Below are positions 6,544-11,925 of a stretch of 11,925 nt of DNA, piece by piece. The notes below the pieces were generated by a model. It was not told the origin of the DNA and did no database searches. It saw nothing but the letters and a program-made list of their open reading frames with translations. Each line of letters starts with the position of its first letter. The stretch's first letter is position 1. Location of the stretch: positions 1 through 11,925 of the forward strand of contig CAZXCJ010000034.1 in assembly GCA_964639335.1 (NCBI GenBank). The letters are read 5' to 3'. The DNA is from JAIOTH01 sp964639335 (GTDB lineage: Bacteria; Patescibacteriota; Patescibacteriia; UBA1558; S5-K13). Position numbers and translations under genes: made by a program.

Positions 6544-7989
6544 TTATTTATTTTTTTCTGCGTATTTTTCTGCAATTACTATTTCCCGAAACAATTGTTT
6601 AGAATGTTCCAGAGCAATTTCTGCTGCAATATCATTAGGTAAATCTTTAGTCAAATCTTTGTGCCCTAATTTTTTAGCCTGATTAATAATTTCATCAGAA
6701 ACAGTTTTACGTTCCTCAATCATCTTTTCTAAATTTTTAAATAAGCCATTCACTGGTTTTTTATCTATAATTTTAGAAAGCGACAGAAATCTCTTACAAT
6801 AATACCATAAAGTCTCATTAGATAATCCTTCATAAGCAGAAGCTTTTTGTAATTCATTTTTTACATAAATATCAGGAGGAATCAAAATTGTTTTTATATC
6901 TAATTTAAAAGGTTCTTTAATAGCTAGATCAGAAGTAATAACATCAAAATTTTCATCCTGGATAGCTCTTAAAATTCTTCGTAAGACAGCTGATATTGAT
7001 AAAATAATCAATAAATGATTCATATCCATGCCTCTTTGTTCTAATGTTCCATGAGCATTAACCTTTACCGGAGTCCAACCTACTTCTAAAATAGACTTAT
7101 ATTTAGGCAAGTTAGCTTTAGTAATACCAGTTTTTTCCAGAAGTTTAAACCATTCTTTATGTTTCTGATCTATTAAATTAATAATATTTGTACCTGTATG
7201 TTTGTAAGAAGGCAATCCACCAAATTGAGGATAATTATAATATAAAGCATTGGGATATTCTAATTCTTGACTCCCTCTATAAATAATCATGCGAGAATCT
7301 TTTCCTAAATATTTTCCTTGATAAAAGGGGGAAGATTGCATGAAAGTACTGATAGCTGGGTCAATAGCAATCAAAAAATTATAAGCATTAACTAAAGATT
7401 CTTTATTTTTAGAGTTAATTAATTTTTTTAACCTGAGTTTCTTTTTATCAAAAACACCCCAAGGAAGTTCGGAGTGTAAATGGAATCCACAAGCACTGCC
7501 TGCTTTAGAAAATCTTTTTTTGCCAATTAATATTTCTTTAGTTTTATAACGGGCATCAGTTCTAATTTTAGGAATAAATTTGCCTGGATAAGTTCCCAAA
7601 GGACATAATCTTAATCCTTCTTCATCGGCTATATAAATTAGAGTTTTTATATTCTTAATTAAAGATTGCATGGTATCAATACTAGATTCATAAGGATAAG
7701 AACCAACTTCAATTATTGACTTGCCAACTTCTTTTACTATTTCTGAACCCAAAATATGGGTTTTTTTATTCAATTTTTTTAAAATAAGGTCAGCTTTATT
7801 AACTATTTTACCTCTTTCGTCTAAAATAAAAAATTCGGCTTCTAAGCCAATGGTTAGTTTTTTTAAACTCTTTTTCTTATGATGTAAAGAATTGCTTATT
7901 TTTTTAGTAACTTGATTAACAGATTTAGTTACACTTTTTACTGACTTGCTAACTGAAGATGTAATATCTTTTGATTTTAAGCTGGTCAT
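6544..7989 (-). CDS. GCS2-family carboxylate-amine ligase, copy A
   Basis: 481 residues. Residues about 45-330 carry motifs of the GCS2 (YbdK/glutamate-cysteine ligase 2) fold: IGLEAEF (47-53), IIEVGSYPYES (92-102), CGFHLHSELP (167-176, metal/nucleotide-binding histidines) and GTLEQRGMDMN (314-324). Family members use ATP to join the carboxylate of an amino acid, usually glutamate, to an amine. The actual substrate here is unknown, and no glutathione synthetase is visible. Residues 1-44 form an extension with V/I every 3-4 positions among Ser, Thr and Lys (SVSKSVKSVTKSV), suggesting an amphipathic helix or coiled coil. The gene follows copy B in tandem; two DNA blocks are identical between them. 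A predicted promoter lies at 8056-8085, and a palindrome shared with copy B lies 21 nt before the ATG. Confidence 0.82.
   Translation of the reverse strand: MTSLKSKDITSSVSKSVKSVTKSVNQVTKKISNSLHHKKKSLKKLTIGLEAEFFILDERGKIVNKADLILKKLNKKTHILGSEIVKEVGKSIIEVGSYPYESSIDTMQSLIKNIKTLIYIADEEGLRLCPLGTYPGKFIPKIRTDARYKTKEILIGKKRFSKAGSACGFHLHSELPWGVFDKKKLRLKKLINSKNKESLVNAYNFLIAIDPAISTFMQSSPFYQGKYLGKDSRMIIYRGSQELEYPNALYYNYPQFGGLPSYKHTGTNIINLIDQKHKEWFKLLEKTGITKANLPKYKSILEVGWTPVKVNAHGTLEQRGMDMNHLLIILSISAVLRRILRAIQDENFDVITSDLAIKEPFKLDIKTILIPPDIYVKNELQKASAYEGLSNETLWYYCKRFLSLSKIIDKKPVNGLFKNLEKMIEERKTVSDEIINQAKKLGHKDLTKDLPNDIAAEIALEHSKQLFREIVIAEKYAEKNK
6704..6856 (-). repeat. 153-bp block identical to 8248-8400
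   Basis: I aligned the two ligase genes base by base at a constant offset of 1544. This block shows no difference, including at synonymous sites. It covers copy A residues of about 379-429, from just after ELQK to ERKTV. Differences resume at 6703 and 6857. Confidence 0.85.
7205..7882 (-). repeat. 678-bp block identical to 8749-9426
   Basis: At the same 1544-nt offset no base differs. The block covers about residues 37-262 of copy A, most of the N-terminal catalytic region. It ends abruptly: at 7204 a synonymous Tyr codon differs (TAC against TAT), and at 7883 His36 becomes Arg. Confidence 0.87.
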
Positions 7990-8010
7990 AAGATAAATAT
8001 ATTAGTAAAG

Positions 8011-8033
8011 AAACTATAGCTATCCTATAGTTT
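8011..8033 (-). promoter_or_regulatory. Leader palindrome of ligase copy A
   Basis: AAACTATAG and CTATAGTTT form a perfect 9-bp inverted repeat around a 5-nt centre (GATAG on the minus strand). It ends 21 nt before the ATG at 7989 and lies downstream of the predicted -10 box, so it should form a hairpin in the leader or serve as an operator. Copy B has the same arms at the same distance. Confidence 0.65.
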
Positions 8034-8055
8034 TTGCATCCTTTAGCTTAGCAAA

Positions 8056-8085
8056 ATTATAAGAATTAGTCCATCCTAAAATCAA
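8056..8085 (-). promoter_or_regulatory. Predicted promoter of ligase copy A
   Basis: Minus strand: TTGATT (8085-8080), an 18-nt spacer, then TATAAT (8061-8056). The -10 box is perfect; the -35 box matches 4 of 6. The -35 box overlaps the stop codon of copy B, so the promoter uses almost the whole gap. Confidence 0.5.
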
Positions 8086-9533
8086 TTATCTTTAAATTCT
8101 TGAGTATATTTTTCAGCCAAGACAATTTCTTCAAACAATCTCTTAGAATGTTCCAAAGCAATTTGGGCAGCAATCTCAGCTGGTAATTCTTTGTCTAATT
8201 TTTTGTAACCCAATTCTTTAGCCCGGTCTATAATTTGATCCGCAACTGTTTTACGTTCCTCAATCATCTTTTCTAAATTTTTAAATAAGCCATTCACTGG
8301 TTTTTTATCTATAATTTTAGAAAGCGACAGAAATCTCTTACAATAATACCATAAAGTCTCATTAGATAATCCTTCATAAGCAGAAGCTTTTTGTAATTCA
8401 CTTTTGACATAAATATCCGGTGGTATATAAATAATTTTATTTTCTAATTTAAAAGGTTCTTTGATAGCCACATCAGAAGTAACAACTTTAAAATTTTCAT
8501 CTTGAATAGCGCTTAAAATTTTTCTTAATAAAACCGATACTGACAAAATTATTAAAATATGATTCATGTCCATACCTCTTTGTTCTAATGTTCCATGAGC
8601 ATTTACTTTAATTGGGTTCCAACCAACGTCTAAAACTGATCTATATTTTGGAAAATTAATTTTTTTGATTCCAGCTTCTTCTAAAAGTTTAAACCATTCT
8701 TTATGTTTTTGATCTATGAGAGTAATAATATTAGTCCCCGTATGTTTATAAGAAGGCAATCCACCAAATTGAGGATAATTATAATATAAAGCATTGGGAT
8801 ATTCTAATTCTTGACTCCCTCTATAAATAATCATGCGAGAATCTTTTCCTAAATATTTTCCTTGATAAAAGGGGGAAGATTGCATGAAAGTACTGATAGC
8901 TGGGTCAATAGCAATCAAAAAATTATAAGCATTAACTAAAGATTCTTTATTTTTAGAGTTAATTAATTTTTTTAACCTGAGTTTCTTTTTATCAAAAACA
9001 CCCCAAGGAAGTTCGGAGTGTAAATGGAATCCACAAGCACTGCCTGCTTTAGAAAATCTTTTTTTGCCAATTAATATTTCTTTAGTTTTATAACGGGCAT
9101 CAGTTCTAATTTTAGGAATAAATTTGCCTGGATAAGTTCCCAAAGGACATAATCTTAATCCTTCTTCATCGGCTATATAAATTAGAGTTTTTATATTCTT
9201 AATTAAAGATTGCATGGTATCAATACTAGATTCATAAGGATAAGAACCAACTTCAATTATTGACTTGCCAACTTCTTTTACTATTTCTGAACCCAAAATA
9301 TGGGTTTTTTTATTCAATTTTTTTAAAATAAGGTCAGCTTTATTAACTATTTTACCTCTTTCGTCTAAAATAAAAAATTCGGCTTCTAAGCCAATGGTTA
9401 GTTTTTTTAAACTCTTTTTCTTATGACGCAAAGAACTAGTTATTGATTTAGTAACTTTATCAACAGATTTGGTTACAATTTTTACAGACTTACTAACAGA
9501 AGATTTAATATCTTGTGCTTTTAAGCTGGTCAT
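8082..9533 (-). CDS. GCS2-family carboxylate-amine ligase, copy B
   Basis: 483 residues, tandem paralog of copy A. It has the same GCS2 motifs (IGLEAEF, IIEVGSYPYES, CGFHLHSELP, GTLEQRGMDMN) and the same Ser/Thr/Lys/Val-rich N-terminal extension, here about 10 of the first 37 residues different. The protein is identical to copy A over about residues 37-270 and 379-429. Between these blocks about 25 of some 112 residues differ, and the last 50 residues also diverge. The substitutions do not touch the catalytic-looking motifs, so both copies should be active; different substrate preference or partners is an inference. It has its own predicted promoter (9588-9616) and ends 92 nt before copy A. 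No Shine-Dalgarno site is seen before the ATG. Confidence 0.82.
   Translation of the reverse strand: MTSLKAQDIKSSVSKSVKIVTKSVDKVTKSITSSLRHKKKSLKKLTIGLEAEFFILDERGKIVNKADLILKKLNKKTHILGSEIVKEVGKSIIEVGSYPYESSIDTMQSLIKNIKTLIYIADEEGLRLCPLGTYPGKFIPKIRTDARYKTKEILIGKKRFSKAGSACGFHLHSELPWGVFDKKKLRLKKLINSKNKESLVNAYNFLIAIDPAISTFMQSSPFYQGKYLGKDSRMIIYRGSQELEYPNALYYNYPQFGGLPSYKHTGTNIITLIDQKHKEWFKLLEEAGIKKINFPKYRSVLDVGWNPIKVNAHGTLEQRGMDMNHILIILSVSVLLRKILSAIQDENFKVVTSDVAIKEPFKLENKIIYIPPDIYVKSELQKASAYEGLSNETLWYYCKRFLSLSKIIDKKPVNGLFKNLEKMIEERKTVADQIIDRAKELGYKKLDKELPAEIAAQIALEHSKRLFEEIVLAEKYTQEFKDN
8248..8400 (-). repeat. 153-bp block identical to 6704-6856
   Basis: Partner of the C-terminal identity block in copy A. 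The flanks on both sides diverge at once. Confidence 0.85.
8749..9426 (-). repeat. 678-bp block identical to 7205-7882
   Basis: Partner of the long identity block in copy A. Both identity blocks keep the same 1544-nt offset, so no insertion or deletion separates them. Confidence 0.87.
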
Positions 9534-9554
9534 AATCTAATATATTATTTAAAC

Positions 9555-9577
9555 AAACTATAGCCATACTATAGTTT
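9555..9577 (-). promoter_or_regulatory. Leader palindrome of ligase copy B
   Basis: The arms AAACTATAG and CTATAGTTT are the same as at copy A, around a different 5-nt centre (TATGG on the minus strand). It lies 21 nt before the ATG at 9533, exactly as in copy A. The arms are conserved while the centre has changed, which favours a selected structure or binding site. Confidence 0.65.
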
Positions 9578-9578
9578 T

Positions 9579-9594
9579 ATACAATACATTGTAT
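9579..9594. promoter_or_regulatory. Small palindrome over the -10 box of copy B
   Basis: ATACAA and TTGTAT form a 6-bp inverted repeat around TACA. It covers the predicted -10 box (9588-9593), so it could be an operator, but the arms are short and AT-rich and could arise by chance. Copy A lacks it. Confidence 0.3.
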
Positions 9595-9616
9595 CAAAAT
9601 ATTCTAATAATGTCTA
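9588..9616 (-). promoter_or_regulatory. Predicted promoter of ligase copy B
   Basis: Minus strand: TAGACA (9616-9611), a 17-nt spacer, then TACAAT (9593-9588), each box matching 5 of 6. Transcription would start near 9581, leaving a leader of about 48 nt that holds the shared palindrome. Confidence 0.55.
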
Positions 9617-9624
9617 CGGTTTTA

Positions 9625-10404
9625 TTAAATATTTTTAAGATTTTTTAATAAAATATTATGGACTTTTTTATTACTAACTAAAATATCCCTACTCTTTAAA
9701 TTCCATTTATTTCCTTTAAAATCTGTAATTTTTCCACCTGCTTCTCGAACTATTAAAACTCCGGCTCCTACATCATAAGGATTGACTCCTGGGATAGCAA
9801 TTGACTCTATTCGACCACTAGCTACATAAGATAGTTCTAAAGCAGCGCTTCCTAATTGCCTGCAGTCTAAATGATTTAATTTTTGTTTTTGATAATATTT
9901 AATGGCTCTTTTAATGTCTTTAATTTTATTGCCATGGCAAAAGGCATTGATTATTTTACCATTTTTAATATCAGAAACTTTTATTTTTTTATTATTTAAA
10001 TAAGCCCCTTTATTTTTAACAGCTGTAAATTTTTCTTTTAAAATTGGAGCGTAAACTAGGCCCATAATAATTTCATTTTTATAAGCTAAGGCAATAGAAA
10101 TGGCCCAAAAAGGGTTATGAATAGAAAAGTTAGTTGTGCCGTCTATGGGGTCTATTAACCAAAGATAATCGGATTTTTGATTGTCTTGACCTTTTTCTTC
10201 TGAAAAAATAGAATGCTCTGGAAATTGTTTTTTAATTTCTTTAATAATAATTTTTTCTGACAAAAGATCGTTTTCAGTAAGAATTTCATGACGAGATTTT
10301 AATTGTATATCATGGCGATTAAATTTTTGATATTTTTTAATTAAAATATCAGCTGATTTTTGAGAAGCCCTTAAAGCTAATTGTAAAAATTTATTCATAT
10401 TCAT
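9625..10404 (-). CDS. Inositol monophosphatase family protein (SuhB/CysQ-like)
   Basis: 259 residues, the usual length for this Mg2+-dependent, Li+-sensitive sugar-phosphatase family. Metal-binding motifs are present: SEEKG (Glu69-Glu70), LIDPIDGTTNF (Asp85, Asp88) and, near the C-terminus, GSAALELSYVASGR followed by NPYDVGAG (Asp211), where relatives usually have WDxAA. Substrates in the family include inositol-1-phosphate, 3'-phosphoadenosine 5'-phosphate and fructose-1,6-bisphosphate, and the sequence does not decide among them. The ATG at 10404 overlaps the stop of the upstream membrane-protein gene as ATGA, the pattern of translational coupling. A second ATG two codons on (10398) is an alternative; a longer reading frame to 10449 would overlap the neighbour needlessly. 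The pairing may be operonic convenience rather than shared function. Confidence 0.9.
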   Translation of the reverse strand: MNMNKFLQLALRASQKSADILIKKYQKFNRHDIQLKSRHEILTENDLLSEKIIIKEIKKQFPEHSIFSEEKGQDNQKSDYLWLIDPIDGTTNFSIHNPFWAISIALAYKNEIIMGLVYAPILKEKFTAVKNKGAYLNNKKIKVSDIKNGKIINAFCHGNKIKDIKRAIKYYQKQKLNHLDCRQLGSAALELSYVASGRIESIAIPGVNPYDVGAGVLIVREAGGKITDFKGNKWNLKSRDILVSNKKVHNILLKNLKNI

Positions 10405-10718
10405 TTTATAATTATATAGAATAACACAATTCCCATAATAATTATACAATAAAGAAAAGTAAAGCCAAGAATATTTAATGCTCTTTTTATTTCTTTATTA
10501 ATCATTAAAAAAGCAAAATATCCAAATACTAATGTTCCTGTTATTCCCGCAGAGAAAACAAGAAGCAAAAGTATCATTATTGTGCCGCTTATTCCCATTG
10601 GCTCTATTCCCATACTTTCCATTAATCTAAAAAGCAAACTTATTAATAAACAATAAACACCGACACCTAATGCTTGCAAAAATCCAATCGTACATGGTTT
10701 TATTTTATTTAGTTTCAT
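10401..10718 (-). CDS. Small three-helix membrane protein, unknown function
   Basis: 105 residues, no family recognised. Three hydrophobic segments suggest three membrane helices: about 12-31, 43-72 and 83-103. A basic N-terminus (MKLNKIK) and a positively charged loop (NKEIKR) between helices 2 and 3 would face the cytoplasm by the positive-inside rule. The stop codon overlaps the start of the inositol-monophosphatase-family gene (ATGA). The start codon itself overlaps the end of a 13-bp inverted repeat whose other arm lies about 85 nt upstream, so its initiation region may be folded or derived from an inserted element. No Shine-Dalgarno site is visible. Short hydrophobic proteins of this type are common in AT-rich CPR genomes, but that gives no function. 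Confidence 0.65.
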   Translation of the reverse strand: MKLNKIKPCTIGFLQALGVGVYCLLISLLFRLMESMGIEPMGISGTIMILLLLVFSAGITGTLVFGYFAFLMINKEIKRALNILGFTFLYCIIIMGIVLFYIIIK

Positions 10719-10814
10719 CCCGTTAGATATTTATTTTTTAAATATTTATATTAAATTTTTATAATATGTTCCCATTAATTTATAATTTCGTAATAATTAT
10801 TTATCTAACGGGAT
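10717..10814. repeat. 98-bp segment bounded by a perfect 13-bp inverted repeat
   Basis: ATCCCGTTAGATA at 10717-10729 is the exact reverse complement of TATCTAACGGGAT at 10802-10814. The interior is almost pure A/T. The G+C-containing arms stand out in a gap otherwise near 20% G+C. It resembles a miniature inverted-repeat element or a long leader hairpin. No clean target-site duplication is visible. The left arm overlaps the ATG at 10718. Confidence 0.6.
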
Positions 10815-10868
10815 TCATAGTTTTGTAAAATTTATTTATTATATATAAGGGCATGCCAATATACCTGC

Positions 10869-10882
10869 CTATCGACAGATAG
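10869..10882. repeat. Small imperfect palindrome after the methyltransferase gene
   Basis: CTATC-GACA-GATAG, a 5-bp stem, lies within CCTGCCTATCGACAGATAG just downstream of the methyltransferase stop. No U-tract follows on the minus strand, so it is a poor terminator. It may be the remnant of a longer palindrome whose second arm has decayed. Confidence 0.3.
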
Positions 10883-10886
10883 ATAA

Positions 10887-11711
10887 TTAATTCGTATTAT
10901 TAGTATCATTTGTATATTTGTAATGAAATATTATAGCTGCCGCACTAGAAACATTTAAAGATTCAATTTCTTCGCCCATATTAATTTTAATAAAATCGTC
11001 TGATAAATTTTGAATTTTTTTATCAACTCCATGCGATTCATTACCCAAAACCAAACAAAACATTTTTTCTTTTTTTAATATCTCTAAATTATTAGATTTC
11101 TCAAGTCTGGTGCTAAAAATTGGCATTTTTTTCTTTATATTTTTTAATAATTTTAACTTCTTATCAAGCTCAATATTTAATTTGAAAATTGCATCTTTGG
11201 AAGCATTAATTACCTTATAATTATATAAATCCACACAGCCCTCATCTAGAATAATATTTTTTAAATTAAAAGCTAGAGCTGACCTAAGAATTGTTCCTAA
11301 ATTTCCAGGATCGCTTATTCCATTTAAATAAATAATTGGTTTTTCAAAGTTAATTTTACTATTCAGCTTCTCATAAACAGCACAAATACCAGAAGTGGTT
11401 TTTAGATTAGAAAAAGATTGATTTATTCTTTCATTAATTAAATAAGACTCCTCTGCTGTTAATTTTTCAATCCCATCGAGCTTAGCTCGACTAGTCTTGT
11501 TTTTTTCTCCCGCAAACGGGATCCCGCCTCGCGGTGATAAAAACTCAGAAGTAATAAAAATTTGTTTAAATTTATAACCGCCCTGAAAAGCATCTTTAAT
11601 GGTTGTAAAATTTTCTACTAAAAACTCTGAATACTCATCTCGATATTTCTTGCTTTTTAGTTTTCGTAAATGTTTTATTTTAGGATTATCTTTAGATTCA
11701 ATTTCTATCAT
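10887..11711 (-). CDS. SpoU/TrmH-family RNA 2'-O-methyltransferase
   Basis: 274 residues. Transfers a methyl group from S-adenosylmethionine to a ribose 2'-OH of rRNA or tRNA; the exact target is not readable here. The N-terminal substrate-binding region (about 1-115) is followed by the knotted SPOUT domain with its three motifs: GISDPGNLGTILRSA (131-145), LVLGNESHGV (220-229) and INMGEEIESLNVSSAAAI (243-260). Ser251, Leu252 and Asn253 belong to the knot motif. Start: MIEIESKDNPKIK is the common N-terminus of the family; a weak AGGG lies 10-13 nt before the ATG. Residues about 58-81 look like an in-frame insertion between the FITSEFL strand and the YLINERI helix, encoded by unusually GC-rich palindromic DNA. 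The upstream NUDIX gene ends 26 nt before, so the two are probably co-transcribed. RlmB- or TsnR-like relatives are the nearest fit. Confidence 0.88.
   Translation of the reverse strand: MIEIESKDNPKIKHLRKLKSKKYRDEYSEFLVENFTTIKDAFQGGYKFKQIFITSEFLSPRGGIPFAGEKNKTSRAKLDGIEKLTAEESYLINERINQSFSNLKTTSGICAVYEKLNSKINFEKPIIYLNGISDPGNLGTILRSALAFNLKNIILDEGCVDLYNYKVINASKDAIFKLNIELDKKLKLLKNIKKKMPIFSTRLEKSNNLEILKKEKMFCLVLGNESHGVDKKIQNLSDDFIKINMGEEIESLNVSSAAAIIFHYKYTNDTNNTN
11476..11534. repeat. GC-rich cluster of palindromes inside the methyltransferase gene
   Basis: Five small palindromes sit together: TCGAGC-TTA-GCTCGA (11476-11490), GACTAGTC (11489-11496), CCCG-CAAA-CGGG (11509-11520), CGGGATCCCG (11517-11526) and CCGC-CTC-GCGG (11524-11534). 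Local G+C is about half by hand count, against under a third around it. The reading frame stays open through the cluster. Confidence 0.7.
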
Positions 11712-11737
11712 ATATTTTTACCCTGTTAAATTATTTT

Positions 11738-11925
11738 TTATTTAATAAGACGAATATTTATTTTATCTGAATTTAGAGTATTATTGTCCTTATTAAAATA
11801 AAGCTCCCCTTCTAATTTTTCACCCCGCAAAGTTCTAGGAAGCCAATAAATATCATCACTCCACATTTGATCATAAGGAATCTTATCTAAGTCAAACCAT
11901 TGGGGTTTCATTTCTTCAGTTTCTT
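11738..11925 (-). CDS. 8-oxo-dGTP diphosphatase, MTH1-like NUDIX hydrolase (C-terminal part)
   Basis: Partial gene whose 5' end lies beyond 11925; 61 residues and a TAA stop are visible. They read ETEEMKPQWFDLDKIPYDQM and continue WSDDIYWLP, closely matching the C-terminal half of MTH1/NUDT1-type NUDIX proteins, where the corresponding region (EMRPxWF..D.IP...MWPDD..W.P) shapes the nucleotide-base pocket. These enzymes hydrolyse oxidised purine nucleotides such as 8-oxo-dGTP to the monophosphate, keeping them out of DNA. The catalytic NUDIX box itself would lie upstream and is not in the window. The conserved tandem acidic pair is present as DD; the usual Pro before it is Ser. It precedes the RNA methyltransferase gene by 26 nt. 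Confidence 0.85.
   Translation of the reverse strand, partial: ETEEMKPQWFDLDKIPYDQMWSDDIYWLPRTLRGEKLEGELYFNKDNNTLNSDKINIRLIK

Noticed and set aside
6544..9533. Diversity-generating retroelement or phase-variation cassette as the cause of the mosaic ligase pair
   Set aside because: There is no reverse transcriptase, adenine-biased variable repeat, invertase or recombination site; direct orientation and conversion-like tracts explain it more simply.
10405..10449. Longer N-terminus for the inositol-monophosphatase-family protein
   Set aside because: The added residues are not family-like and would overlap the membrane-protein gene by about 50 bp, whereas the ATGA overlap gives a normal start.
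10792..10820. Target-site duplication flanking the 98-bp inverted-repeat segment
   Set aside because: TTCAT occurs near both ends but does not abut the arms symmetrically, so it does not support a transposition event by itself.
1..11925. CRISPR arrays, tRNA or rRNA genes, transposase genes, prophage genes
   Set aside because: I looked for regularly spaced repeats, cloverleaf-like sequences and the usual protein motifs and saw none.

Overview
All recognisable genes lie on the minus strand, so transcription runs from position 11925 towards 1. Most of the window (about 1750 to 11925) is very AT-rich, with compact genes that mostly lack Shine-Dalgarno leaders. It carries a DUF4012 protein next to a Wzz-like polysaccharide co-polymerase, a combination typical of Candidate Phyla Radiation bacteria (Patescibacteria, Parcubacteria-like). 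That assignment is an inference from gene content and style; there is no rRNA or ribosomal protein here to test it.

Layout in transcription order: the C-terminal part of an MTH1-like 8-oxo-dGTP pyrophosphatase (11925-11738); a SpoU/TrmH-family RNA methyltransferase carrying a GC-rich palindromic insert (11711-10887); a 98-bp AT-rich segment bounded by a perfect 13-bp inverted repeat (10814-10717); a small three-helix membrane protein overlapping by ATGA with an inositol-monophosphatase-family enzyme (10718-9625); two tandem GCS2-type carboxylate-amine ligase paralogs (9533-8082 and 7989-6544) with mosaic DNA identity and a shared leader palindrome; glmS (6480-4639), ended by a terminator hairpin; a consensus promoter whose -35 box sits in that hairpin's loop; and the DUF4012 and Wzz-like genes (4490-1754).

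The last 1.65 kb (1642-1) looks different. It has higher G+C, and all three starts have AGGAGGT-type ribosome binding sites. One protein ends in a type IX secretion (T9SS) sorting domain and another is a secreted, beta-strand-rich protein. These traits fit a two-membrane organism of the Bacteroidota/FCB group better than a CPR cell. The stretch is either horizontally acquired or an assembly join near the short repeats at 1681-1725.

Functionally, GlmS makes glucosamine-6-phosphate for cell-envelope sugars, and the DUF4012/Wzz pair probably acts in making or exporting surface polysaccharide. The duplicated GCS2 ligases probably form gamma-glutamyl or similar amide products, but their substrate cannot be read from the sequence. 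The most notable signals are the T9SS/composition break, the gene-conversion-like mosaic between the GCS2 copies, the shared leader palindrome, the overlapping terminator and promoter, and the palindromic insert in the methyltransferase.
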